A DNA stretch of 64,000 nucleotides from Thauera aromatica_A (GTDB taxonomy: Bacteria > Pseudomonadota > Gammaproteobacteria > Burkholderiales > Rhodocyclaceae): positions 1 to 64,000 of the forward strand of contig NZ_JALLIK010000099.1 in assembly GCF_023093595.1 (NCBI RefSeq), read 5' to 3'. A program made the position numbers and the translations under genes. This document shows positions 1 to 8,740 of this stretch, in pieces (the first letter of the stretch is position 1; each line of letters starts with the position of its first letter). The notes beneath the pieces are model-generated. The model was given only the letters and a program-made list of their open reading frames with translations. It was not told the origin of the DNA and searched no databases.

Positions 1-112
1 GGCGAAAAATCAACAACCCGTGTATCTAGGTTTTTGGCGCCCCATCGCCCTGAAACCCGCGCCGTTGCTGGGGGTGGGGCGGAAATGTGCCTTGGAGCTG
101 TCAAACTCGGGC
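1..112. other. Foreign-looking sequence abutting the broken ppk2 gene
   Basis: This stretch replaces the expected 3' end of ppk2. It includes a short AT-richer patch (1-35) unlike the surrounding DNA. I see no gene, transposase or clear terminal inverted repeat, and the window ends here, so whether it is the edge of a mobile element or a deletion scar cannot be decided. Confidence 0.3.
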
Positions 113-961
113 CTCGCGGCTCACCGAAAACCAGAACTTGATCAGGTGGATGCCGCTGCGCACCAGGGTGCGCTCGAATTCCGGCGCCTGGCGCATGAAC
201 TCGTTGTACTCGTCGTTGCTGCAGAAGCCCATCACCCGTTCGACGCCGGCGCGGTTGTACCAGGAGCGGTCGAACAGGATGATTTCACCGGCGCTGGGCA
301 GGTGCTGGATGTAGCGCTGGAAGTACCACTGGCCGCGTTCGGTTTCGGTCGGTTTCTCCAGCGCCACGACCTGCGCGCCGCGCGGGTTGAGATGCTCCAT
401 GAAGCGCTTGATGGTGCCGCCCTTGCCCGCCGCGTCGCGGCCTTCGAAGACGATCACCACCTTCTGCCCGGTTTCCTTGACCCAGGCCTGCAGCTTCAGC
501 AGCTCGACCTGGAGGTGGTATTTGTGCTTCTCGTAGTTCTTGCGCGACATCAGGTTCTTGTACGGATAGCCGCCCACCCGCCAGTCGGGGGTGAGCTGGT
601 CGTCCGGCGCCACCGGCATTTTCGGCGGCGGCTCCTCGCCGCGCAGGAGGGCTTCGCGCAGCACCGCGGCGTCGTCCGGCGAGGCGCCCGCGAGGATCGC
701 CGCCAGCGTCTGGGTCAGGGAGTCGATGCCTTCGCTGGCGACACGGCGGACGATGTCGGACACGGCCACCGTCTTGGCGTCGCGCGCCGCGCCGACGGCC
801 TGCTCGATCTCGAACCCGGCAATGCCTGCTGCGCTATGTGCGGGGGCGATGTCACCGGCGCGTGCAGGCCGGGGGGTCTCCTTCTGATCCTTGGGGTTGC
901 TGCGCACCGCCCGCTTGCGCGGGGCGGAAGGGGGGGCGTCGTTTTTGTGTTCGGTCTGCAT
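101..961 (-). CDS. ppk2: Polyphosphate kinase 2 (PPK2), C-terminally truncated
   Basis: PPK2 transfers phosphate between polyphosphate and nucleoside diphosphates. The 286-residue product has a charged, low-complexity N-terminus (about 1-110), then the PPK2 core with Walker A GRDAAGKGGT (174-183) and Walker B region DRSWYNR (231-237). The family core normally continues about 65-70 residues past the KFWFSVSREE stretch, but here reading stops after SREARV, so the last third of the catalytic domain is missing. The start at 961 is preceded by GGAGG at 8 nt spacing. None of the three minus-strand frames from 118 to 1 restores the family sequence, so the gene is broken by a rearrangement near 112-118 rather than by a simple frameshift. 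Activity is doubtful. Confidence 0.85.
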   Translation of the reverse strand: MQTEHKNDAPPSAPRKRAVRSNPKDQKETPRPARAGDIAPAHSAAGIAGFEIEQAVGAARDAKTVAVSDIVRRVASEGIDSLTQTLAAILAGASPDDAAVLREALLRGEEPPPKMPVAPDDQLTPDWRVGGYPYKNLMSRKNYEKHKYHLQVELLKLQAWVKETGQKVVIVFEGRDAAGKGGTIKRFMEHLNPRGAQVVALEKPTETERGQWYFQRYIQHLPSAGEIILFDRSWYNRAGVERVMGFCSNDEYNEFMRQAPEFERTLVRSGIHLIKFWFSVSREARV

Positions 962-1220
962 CGGGTCGTCCTCCGAGGTGGTTATTGTCATGCAGTGTCG
1001 CGCAACAATGACAAAAGCAGGACACCGGGGTAGCGCACAGTATGCCGCGTGTGGCTGCAACGGAATACCGTCGCGCCATGGCGGATAGGGTCATGGTTGC
1101 GGGGCGAAGGAGGATGGGCTGGCGGCTCTCCACCGCCGGAGCGGGCTGGTCGGGACGCGCTGCGCCGGATCGGCATGACGCGTCAAGCGGCGATCTCCCC
1201 CAGCACTGCCCACCTTTGGT

Positions 1221-2438
1221 TCAGTCCCGCAGGAACAGCTGCAACAACTCGTTCAGGAAGCGCCGCCCTTGCTGGGTCGGGCGGAGCTGGCCATCGGTAG
1301 TGTCGAGCAGCCCGTGTTTGCGCGCGCGCACCAGTTCGTCGGTGATCACCTCCAGCGCCAGCCCGGTGCGTGCCGCGAACAGCTGCGCCGGCACGCCTTC
1401 GCTGAGGCGCAGCGCGTTCATCATGAATTCGAAGGGCAGCTCGGCCGTCGTCACTTCGCGCGCCTCCTGGATGAAGTCGCCGTGTGCCGCGCCTTCGAGG
1501 TAGCGGGCGGGGTGCTTGTGGCGCATCTCGCGGCGGATGCCTTCATGGCTGGAGAGCTTGCCGTGGGCGCCGGGGCCGAGGCCGAGGTAGTCGCCGAAGG
1601 TCCAGTAGTTGAGGTTGTGCCGGCTGTGCTCGTGGGGGCGGGCGAAGGCGGAGGTCTCGTAGTGCTCGAACCCGGCGGCGGCGAGGCGCGCTTCGATCGC
1701 TTCCTGCATGTCGGCGGCGCTGTCGTCGTCGGGCAGCGGCGGTGGGTGGCGGGCGAAGGGGGTGTTGGGTTCGAGGGTGAGGTGGTAGCAGGACAGGTGG
1801 TGCACGCCGCAAGCGATCGCGGTCTCGAGGTCGGCGAGCGCCATGTCCGGGGGCTGTCCGGGGAGGGCGTACATCAGGTCGAGATTGACGCGCTCGAAGT
1901 GCGCCTGCGCGGCATCGACCGCGCGCCGCGCCTCGCTGCCGTCGTGGATGCGGCCGATGCGCGCGAGGAGGGCGTCGTCGAAGCTCTGGATGCCGAGCGA
2001 CAGGCGATTGACGCCGGCGGCGCGGTAGTCGCGGAAGCGGGCGGCTTCGACGGTGCCGGGGTTGGCTTCGAGGGTGATCTCGGCGAGGGGGTCGAGCGGC
2101 AGCAGCATGCGGATGCCGCCGAGCAGGGCGTCGAGCGTGGCCGCCGACATCAGGCTGGGGGTACCGCCGCCGATGAACACGCTCAGCACCCGCCGCCCCC
2201 ACACCTGCGGCAGCGCCGCCTGCAGGTCGGCGAGTACCGCGTCGAGCCAGGCGCGCTCGGGAATGCCGCCGCTGCGCGGGGTGTGCGAGTTGAAGTCGCA
2301 ATACGGGCACTTCTTCACGCACCAGGGGAAATGCACGTACAGCGCCAGCGGCGGCGGAGCCGTGAGCTGCGCGCGCGCAGGGAGGGACGTGGCGGGCGTG
2401 GCGGCGGGGGCGAGGGGAATGATGCGGCGGGTGGTCAC
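1221..2438 (-). CDS. hemW: HemW-like radical SAM protein (heme chaperone, HemN-related)
   Basis: The 405-residue product is a HemN-like radical SAM protein of the short HemW type, which binds heme and is thought to deliver it to respiratory enzymes; older annotations call it oxygen-independent coproporphyrinogen III oxidase. The cluster motif CVKKCPYC (CxxxCxxC, about residues 40-47) follows a short N-terminal extension, then GGGTPSLM and GIQSFDDALLARIGRIHDG, both typical of the family. The first start available is GTG at 2438 without a good ribosome binding site, so the exact start is unsure. It is the last gene of an rph-rdgB-hemW series on this strand, which is a common betaproteobacterial order. 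Confidence 0.9.
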   Translation of the reverse strand: MTTRRIIPLAPAATPATSLPARAQLTAPPPLALYVHFPWCVKKCPYCDFNSHTPRSGGIPERAWLDAVLADLQAALPQVWGRRVLSVFIGGGTPSLMSAATLDALLGGIRMLLPLDPLAEITLEANPGTVEAARFRDYRAAGVNRLSLGIQSFDDALLARIGRIHDGSEARRAVDAAQAHFERVNLDLMYALPGQPPDMALADLETAIACGVHHLSCYHLTLEPNTPFARHPPPLPDDDSAADMQEAIEARLAAAGFEHYETSAFARPHEHSRHNLNYWTFGDYLGLGPGAHGKLSSHEGIRREMRHKHPARYLEGAAHGDFIQEAREVTTAELPFEFMMNALRLSEGVPAQLFAARTGLALEVITDELVRARKHGLLDTTDGQLRPTQQGRRFLNELLQLFLRD

Positions 2439-2531
2439 GGTGGCGGAGGCGGGACGAAAAGCGTGGGGGGCGGAGCCGGTTTTGCCGGGGGCGGAGCTGG
2501 GGCCGGGTGGGGCCGGCGCGGCGGACGGCGC

Positions 2532-3137
2532 TTACAGCGGGTGGCTGCGCAGGCGATCGAGGAGGTGGCGCATTGCCGCGCCGCGGTGGCTGAGGGTGTT
2601 CTTCAGCGCAGCGTCGAGTTCGGCGGCGGTTTGTTCCAGTTCGGGCAGCCAGAACAGCGGATCGTAGCCGAAGCCGCCGTCGCCGCGCGCGGCAGGGAGG
2701 ATCTGGCCGTGCCATTCGCCGTCGGCGATCAGCGGGCGCGGGTCGTCGGCGTGGCGCACCAGCACCACCGCGGAATAGAAGTAGGCGCGGCGCTGCTCCG
2801 GCGCGGGGAAGGCGGCGAGGCGTTCGAGCAGCAGGGCGTTGTTGCGCGCGTCGGACTTGGGGTCGCCGGCAAAGCGTGCCGAGTGCACGCCGGGGGTGCC
2901 GCCGAGCGCTTCGACGCACAGCCCGGAGTCGTCGGCGACTGCCGCCAGGCCGGTGGCGGCGGCGGCGTGGCGGGCCTTGGCGAGCGCGTTTTCGACGAAG
3001 GTGGGGTGCGGCTCTTCCGCTTCGCCGACGCCGAACACCGATTGCGGAATCACTTCGATGCCGAGGGGGGCGAGCAGCGCCCGCATTTCGGCGGCTTTCT
3101 TGGTGTTGTTGCTGGCGAGGACGAGGCGGGCGGGCAT
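2532..3137 (-). CDS. rdgB: RdgB/HAM1 non-canonical purine NTP pyrophosphatase
   Basis: The enzyme hydrolyses dITP, dXTP and ITP to monophosphates, keeping deaminated purines out of DNA and RNA. The 201-residue protein starts MPARLVLASNNTKKAAEM, the substrate-binding SNNxKKxxE motif of the family, and contains ADDSGLCVEALGG with the catalytic aspartates and PGVHSARFAG. The length is normal. ATG at 3137 was chosen because it gives the family N-terminus and has GGAG upstream; longer readings only add rph-proximal non-coding sequence. It follows rph by 97 nt and precedes hemW by 93 nt. Confidence 0.95.
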   Translation of the reverse strand: MPARLVLASNNTKKAAEMRALLAPLGIEVIPQSVFGVGEAEEPHPTFVENALAKARHAAAATGLAAVADDSGLCVEALGGTPGVHSARFAGDPKSDARNNALLLERLAAFPAPEQRRAYFYSAVVLVRHADDPRPLIADGEWHGQILPAARGDGGFGYDPLFWLPELEQTAAELDAALKNTLSHRGAAMRHLLDRLRSHPL

Positions 3138-3234
3138 GGCGGGGCTCCGGTACGGCACCCGGTGCGGAGGCCGGGCGCGGGTTGGGCGTGAATGGCGATG
3201 TGGTCGGGTGGGACCGGGCGCGGCGGTGGCAGGT

Positions 3235-3954
<720 letters not shown>

Positions 3955-4058
3955 GGGGTTTCCTGTGTCGAGAGGGCGTGTCACGGGTAGGGAAGGAGGC
4001 GGTGAGGGCCGGCACCGGCCGCTCTGGCGTGTCCGGGAAGAAAGAGCATGCCGCTCGG

Positions 4059-5030
4059 TCAGCGGCCGGCGGCCAAGGCCTTGACGCATCCACGCAGCAG
4101 ACCGGACCGGGGCGGGCGGGGGGCCGGCGTGGGAGGGCGGCGCAGCGCCTTTTGCAGCGCAGGGACGCTTTGCGGGCGGGCCAGGGGGTCGAGCCGCAGG
4201 CAGTGGTCCACGAGCTCGAGCAGGTCGGCACTGTAGCCACCGGCCCGGGTCCGCGCCAGCGGCACGAGGGAATCCGTCCGGCGGCGCTCGTCGGCGCGCG
4301 GCGGAGCGGCGCCGGCGAGCGTGGCGTAGAGGCTCGCGCCGACGCCGTAGATGTCGGTCCAGGGGCCCAGGGGCGCGCCGCGGTCGTGCTGTTCGGGGGC
4401 GGCGAAGCCGGGGGTGAAGATCGGTTCGAGCACGGCCTGGTCGGCGTGCAGGATCCGGCGCGCGGCGCCGAAATCGAGCAGCACCGGGGTGCCGTCGGTG
4501 CGCAGGTGGATGTTCGTCGGCTTGAGGTCGAGATGCAGCAGCCGGTGCGCATGGACTTCGCGCAGGCCGTTGAGCAGGCGCGCGAACAGCGTGCGGACGA
4601 AGGCTTCGGGCAGGGCGCCGCGGTGGTGGCGACTGGTATCGTGCAGGGTGCGGCCGTGCTCGAAGCGCATCACCATATAAACGGTGCCGTTGGCGCGGAA
4701 GAAGTTGAGCACCCGGGTCACGTTGGGGTGATCCAGCCGGGCCAGTGCGCGCCCTTCCTCGAAAAAGCACTGCATGCCGCGGAAGAAGACGGCGCGCTGG
4801 GCGTCCGTCACCCGTGGCTCGATCTCGCCGGCGTCGCGCTGCACCAGCGCGCCCGGCAGGTATTCCTTGACCGCGACCGGGGTGCCGGTCTCGTCGTGGG
4901 CCAGATAGACGGTCGAAAAGCCGCCCCGCGACAGCGGGCGTTCGATGCGGTAGCGCTCGAGCGCGAAGCCCGCCGGCAGCGGGCTGGCTTGAGACGGGGT
5001 CTTCGGGGGCGCTAGAATCGCGGTCTTCAC
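4059..5030 (-). CDS. Eukaryotic-type serine/threonine protein kinase
   Basis: The 323-residue soluble protein has a complete kinase fold: degenerate Gly loop SRGGFSTVY (34-42), VAVK with catalytic Lys55, catalytic loop HLDLKPTN (166-173), DFG (186-188), and APEQ with WTDIYGVGASLYATL after it. The catalytic loop reads HLD rather than HRD, so this is a non-RD kinase, usually not controlled by activation-loop phosphorylation. There is no transmembrane or sensor domain after the kinase domain. GTG at 5030 is preferred because AGGAAGGA lies just upstream; an in-frame start 39 nt earlier lacks a ribosome binding site. It diverges from yicC and precedes rph. Targets cannot be read from the sequence. 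Confidence 0.88.
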   Translation of the reverse strand: MKTAILAPPKTPSQASPLPAGFALERYRIERPLSRGGFSTVYLAHDETGTPVAVKEYLPGALVQRDAGEIEPRVTDAQRAVFFRGMQCFFEEGRALARLDHPNVTRVLNFFRANGTVYMVMRFEHGRTLHDTSRHHRGALPEAFVRTLFARLLNGLREVHAHRLLHLDLKPTNIHLRTDGTPVLLDFGAARRILHADQAVLEPIFTPGFAAPEQHDRGAPLGPWTDIYGVGASLYATLAGAAPPRADERRRTDSLVPLARTRAGGYSADLLELVDHCLRLDPLARPQSVPALQKALRRPPTPAPRPPRSGLLRGCVKALAAGR

Positions 5031-5092
5031 AGCTTCCTTCCTGAATCGGACCCCAGTGTAAACGATCACGCCGGGTTCCCGGAGACCCCCCG

Positions 5093-5959
5093 ATGATCCA
5101 CAGCATGACCGGCTTCGCGGTGCAGAACCGCGACCTGGGCAGCGTCAGCCTCCACCTCGAGCTGCGCAGCGTCAATTCCCGCTACCTCGATCTCGGCTTT
5201 CGCATCGTCGACGACCTGCGCCAGGCCGAGCCGGCGATCCGCGAGCGCCTGGCCGCGCGCCTCGGCCGGGGCAAGGTGGAGTGCCGGCTGAACCTGCAGG
5301 CCGGGCCCGGCGCCGCGCGCGGGCTGGCGCTCAACGCCGCCCTCCTCGATCAGCTCGCCGAGGCCCAGGCCGACCTGCGTGCCCGTTTTGCCGATGCCGC
5401 ACCGCTGTCGGTGCATGAGCTGCTGCGCTGGCCGGGCATGCTCGCCGACGACAGCCTCGGCTTCGACGAGATGCTGCCGGCGATCGTCGCCCTCACCGAA
5501 GCCGCGCTCGACGAACTGGTCGCCAGCCGCCGCCGCGAAGGCGACAAGCTCGCCGCCATGATCCGCGAGCGCGTCGTGCGGATGCGCGAGCTGGTCGCCG
5601 TCGCCACCCCGCGCATGCCGGCGGTGGTGCTCGAATACCAGGAGCGCCTCACCGCCAAGCTGCGCGACGCGGTCGCCAGCCTGGACGAGGACCGCATCCG
5701 TCAGGAAGTCGCGCTCTACGCCCAGCGCATCGACGTCGCTGAAGAGCTCTCCCGCCTCGTCACCCATCTCGACGAGGTCGAACGCATCCTCAAGGCCGGC
5801 GGTGCCGCCGGCAAACGCCTCGACTTCCTGATGCAGGAACTCAACCGCGAGGCCAACACCCTGGCCTCGAAGTCCCCCGCCACCGACATCACCGCGATCG
5901 CGATGGAAATGAAGGTGCTGATCGAGCAGATGCGCGAGCAGGTGCAGAACATCGAGTGA
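5093..5959 (+). CDS. yicC: YicC family endoribonuclease
   Basis: The 288-residue protein has the YicC N-terminal domain starting MIHSMTGFAVQ, the SVNSRYLDLGFRI block and the DUF1732 C-terminus (GKRLDFLMQELNREANT, ending MREQVQNIE). E. coli YicC has been linked to RNA turnover, including the small RNA RyhB. Full length with a clear start. It is transcribed away from the kinase-rph-rdgB-hemW series; yicC beside rph in divergent orientation is also the enterobacterial arrangement. Confidence 0.93.
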   Translation: MIHSMTGFAVQNRDLGSVSLHLELRSVNSRYLDLGFRIVDDLRQAEPAIRERLAARLGRGKVECRLNLQAGPGAARGLALNAALLDQLAEAQADLRARFADAAPLSVHELLRWPGMLADDSLGFDEMLPAIVALTEAALDELVASRRREGDKLAAMIRERVVRMRELVAVATPRMPAVVLEYQERLTAKLRDAVASLDEDRIRQEVALYAQRIDVAEELSRLVTHLDEVERILKAGGAAGKRLDFLMQELNREANTLASKSPATDITAIAMEMKVLIEQMREQVQNIE

Positions 5960-6023
5960 TGTTTCTCCGCCGCGCTTTTCATTTCCCTTCCCGTTGCGAC
6001 ACGAAGCATTGCGTGGCCGTCCA

Positions 6024-6404
6024 ATGATGACCGCCTCCGCCCGCACGCTCACCGCCTGGATCGCGACCTTCGCGATGCTGGTCGCTACGCTCGCGCCGGC
6101 GTTGTCGCAAGCGGCCTATCGCGCCTCGGGCGACGCGATGTGGCTGGAGATCTGCACTGCCTACGGCATCGAGCACGTCGCCGGCGCAGGCGGTGCGCAG
6201 AATCCGGCCGACGATGCGGAGCGCCCGGTCAAGCCCTGCGTCTTCTGCAGCCTGTTCGCCAGCGCGCTGCCCGTGCCCTGGGGCGCGGCGGGCGTGCCGG
6301 CGGCGCAGGGCGGGGACGTCGTCGCCGCGTTCACCCTCCACGCGCCACGGCCCCGTCTGCCGTGGGCCGCCTCCCGTCCACGCGCACCGCCCGCGTACGC
6401 CTGA
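6024..6404 (+). CDS. DUF2946 family membrane/periplasmic protein
   Basis: The protein of about 126 residues has a hydrophobic N-terminus (about residues 8-27) that reads as a signal anchor or signal peptide, and a KPCVFCSLF motif (CxxC) typical of DUF2946. In other Proteobacteria these small proteins sit beside TonB-dependent metal receptors, often copper-linked; that is family context, not proven here. Two adjacent ATGs (6024 and 6027) could start it. It is the first gene of a plus-strand series with a TonB-dependent receptor, an Asp-box propeller and a thioredoxin-fold protein, although 172 nt separate it from the receptor. Confidence 0.75.
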   Translation: MMTASARTLTAWIATFAMLVATLAPALSQAAYRASGDAMWLEICTAYGIEHVAGAGGAQNPADDAERPVKPCVFCSLFASALPVPWGAAGVPAAQGGDVVAAFTLHAPRPRLPWAASRPRAPPAYA

Positions 6405-6415
6405 GTCTCCGGCTA

Positions 6416-6500
6416 CAGCCGTGCACACGGCTGCCGCGGGGGGCTCCTCCGTTCATCGGTTAACCCGAGTCGATCGACCCGGCGGGCGCGCGCGCCCGCC
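6416..6500. promoter_or_regulatory. Two inverted repeats upstream of the TonB receptor gene
   Basis: An 8-2-8 inverted repeat CAGCCGTG-CA-CACGGCTG lies at 6416-6433, and a perfect 20-nt palindrome of G/C-rich sequence at 6481-6500. Both lie in the 172-nt gap before the receptor start. They could be operator sites or a transcript hairpin; no T-run follows, so they are not simple terminators. No regulator can be named. Confidence 0.35.
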
Positions 6501-6576
6501 CCCCGATGTCGATGCGCAGACGCTGCCGGCGGCGTGGCCCCGGTGCGTGCCCGCGCATCCAGGAAAGGAGCACAGC

Positions 6577-8709
6577 GTGAAATACAAGCAGCTTGCCGCC
6601 CTGAGCGCGGCCCTCGGCGCCGCGTTCGCTGCCGCCGCCGAAACCCTGCCCGTGCTGGGCGAAGTCAGCGTCACCGCGACGCGCGAGGCGCGCCCGCTCG
6701 GCGAGACCCCGGCCACGGTGTCCGCCGTGAAGGAAGAGACCCTCGCCGCAGCCCGCCCGGCGCACCCGAAGGAAGTGCTCAACCAGGTTCCCGGAGTGTG
6801 GATCAGCAACCTGTCGGGTGAAGGCCACTCCACCGCGATCCGCCAGCCGCTGACCACCGCCGCGGTCTACCTCTATCTGGAAGACGGCATTCCGACGCGC
6901 TCGACCGGCTTCTTCAACCACAATGCGCTGTACGAGATCAACGTGCCGCAGTCGGGCGGGCTGGAAGTCTCGAAAGGCCCGGGCAGCGCGCTCTACGGTT
7001 CGGACGCGATCGGCGGCACGATCAACGTGCTCACGCGCACGCCGCCTTCCGGGCCCGAGTTCGAGCTCGGCGGCGAGGCCGGCGCGCACGGCTGGGGCCG
7101 GGTGCTGGCGAGCGGCGGCGACGCCGATGCGGACGACGCCTGGCGTGCCAGCCTGAACCTGACCCACAGCGATGGCTGGCAGCGCGACGCCGGCTACGAC
7201 CGCCGTGCCGGCACCCTGCGCTGGGACCGCGCGCTGGCCGACGACGCGCTGCTGAAGACCGTGCTGTCCTTCTCCAGCGTCGACCAGCAGCACGTCGGCA
7301 GCCTGAACCGGGCTGAGTTCCACCACGCGCCGCGCAGCAACAACATCCCGTTCTCCTTCCGCGAAGTCGAGGCCTTCCGCCTGTCGACCGCCTTCGAGCG
7401 CGAGGGCGCCACCACCCTGCTGTCGGTGACGCCCTACTTCCGCGACAACCGCATGAAGATCATCCCGAGCTGGACGGTCAGCTACGACCCCAACCGTTAC
7501 CTGACCGAGAACCAGTCCTTCGGCTTCCTGAGCAAGTACCGGATGGATTTCGCCCCGCTGCGCGCGCGCCTCATCGCCGGCTTCGATGTCGACTACAGTC
7601 CCGGCTCGCGCGACGAGGATTCGATCGCGCTGACGCGCACGACCAACGCTTTCGGCGGCACCTCCTACCGCCTCGACCGTGCCGTGGCGGCGGTGCAGAT
7701 CTATCGTTACGACGTCACTTTCCGCGCCCTCTCGCCTTATCTCCACGGCGAAATCTCGCCGCTCGAGCGTCTGCGCGTCACTGCCGGAGTGCGTTACGAC
7801 GACATGCAGTACGACTACACGAACGAGTTCAACGGCGGTGCGGCCGGCGCCACCCAGGGGGTGGCGGGACCTTTCCCGGGGAACGGCTGGTACGGCCACG
7901 CCGCCAGCACCAAGGTCGGCTACCACCACCTCAGCCCGAAGCTGGGCGCCACCTGGGCGTTCACCGCGCAGCTGAGCGGCTTCGTCGCCTACAGCAATGC
8001 CTTCCGCGCGCCCTCCGAAGGCCAGGTCTTCCGCGGCAGCCGCGAGTCCAGCGCGGCGCGCGCCCAGGCCCAGGCCGAATCGCTGCTGAAGCTCAAACCC
8101 GTCGTCGTCGACAGCTTCGAGGCCGGCCTGCGCGGCCATGCGGGCGGCCTGAGTTACGAACTGTCCCTTTATCACATGACCAAGAAGGACGACATCGTCA
8201 GCTTCCAGGACCCGGTTACCAACCAGCGCACCGCGGTCAATGCCGGCGAGACCCTGCACCGCGGCGTCGAGGCCGGCCTCGGCCTGGCGCTGGCGCGCGA
8301 CTGGCGGCTCGACGCCAGCCTGTCCTACGCCAAGCACACCTACGAAACCTGGGTCGTGTCGGGTACGGCCGATTTCAGCGGCAAGGAGATGGAAACCGCG
8401 CCGCGCCTGCTCGCCAACACCCGCCTGGGCTACGCGCCGGCGGCGATGAACGGCGGCCGCGTGCAGCTCGAATGGTTCCGCCTCGGCAGCTACTGGCGCG
8501 ACGCCGCCAACACCAGCAAGTACGGCGGCCACGACCTCTTCAACCTGCGCGCGAGCTACCCCTTCGCCAAGGGCTTCGAGGCCTACGCCAGCGTCACCAA
8601 CCTGTTCGACCGCCGCCACGCCGAGACTTCGAGCCTGTCGAGCGGCGCAGCCAGCTTCACCGCCGGCCTGCCGCGCACCGTCTACGCCGGGCTGCAGGCG
8701 AAATGGTGA
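6577..8709 (+). CDS. TonB-dependent outer-membrane receptor
   Basis: The 710-residue protein has a signal peptide (about 1-21), a TonB-box-like LGEVSVTATRE segment, a plug domain with EVLNQVPGVWISN and GPGSALYGSDAIGGTINVLT, and a 22-strand-type barrel ending in LPRTVYAGLQAKW with a terminal aromatic residue. GTG at 6577 was chosen because AGGAAAGGAG lies 6 nt upstream and it gives a proper signal peptide; longer readings do not. It is followed after 31 nt by the propeller gene, so they are probably co-transcribed. The substrate is unknown. Neighbouring DUF2946 and Cys-rich proteins make a metal, possibly copper, a reasonable guess rather than a siderophore or vitamin. Confidence 0.9.
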   Translation: MKYKQLAALSAALGAAFAAAAETLPVLGEVSVTATREARPLGETPATVSAVKEETLAAARPAHPKEVLNQVPGVWISNLSGEGHSTAIRQPLTTAAVYLYLEDGIPTRSTGFFNHNALYEINVPQSGGLEVSKGPGSALYGSDAIGGTINVLTRTPPSGPEFELGGEAGAHGWGRVLASGGDADADDAWRASLNLTHSDGWQRDAGYDRRAGTLRWDRALADDALLKTVLSFSSVDQQHVGSLNRAEFHHAPRSNNIPFSFREVEAFRLSTAFEREGATTLLSVTPYFRDNRMKIIPSWTVSYDPNRYLTENQSFGFLSKYRMDFAPLRARLIAGFDVDYSPGSRDEDSIALTRTTNAFGGTSYRLDRAVAAVQIYRYDVTFRALSPYLHGEISPLERLRVTAGVRYDDMQYDYTNEFNGGAAGATQGVAGPFPGNGWYGHAASTKVGYHHLSPKLGATWAFTAQLSGFVAYSNAFRAPSEGQVFRGSRESSAARAQAQAESLLKLKPVVVDSFEAGLRGHAGGLSYELSLYHMTKKDDIVSFQDPVTNQRTAVNAGETLHRGVEAGLGLALARDWRLDASLSYAKHTYETWVVSGTADFSGKEMETAPRLLANTRLGYAPAAMNGGRVQLEWFRLGSYWRDAANTSKYGGHDLFNLRASYPFAKGFEAYASVTNLFDRRHAETSSLSSGAASFTAGLPRTVYAGLQAKW

Positions 8710-8740
8710 GGACGGAAATGGCGATTTATCAGGAGCAAGG

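Noticed and set aside
1269..3191. A 640-residue open reading frame on the plus strand
   Set aside because: It lies antisense to hemW and rdgB, is Gly/Val/Arg-rich without motifs, and arises from the high GC content.
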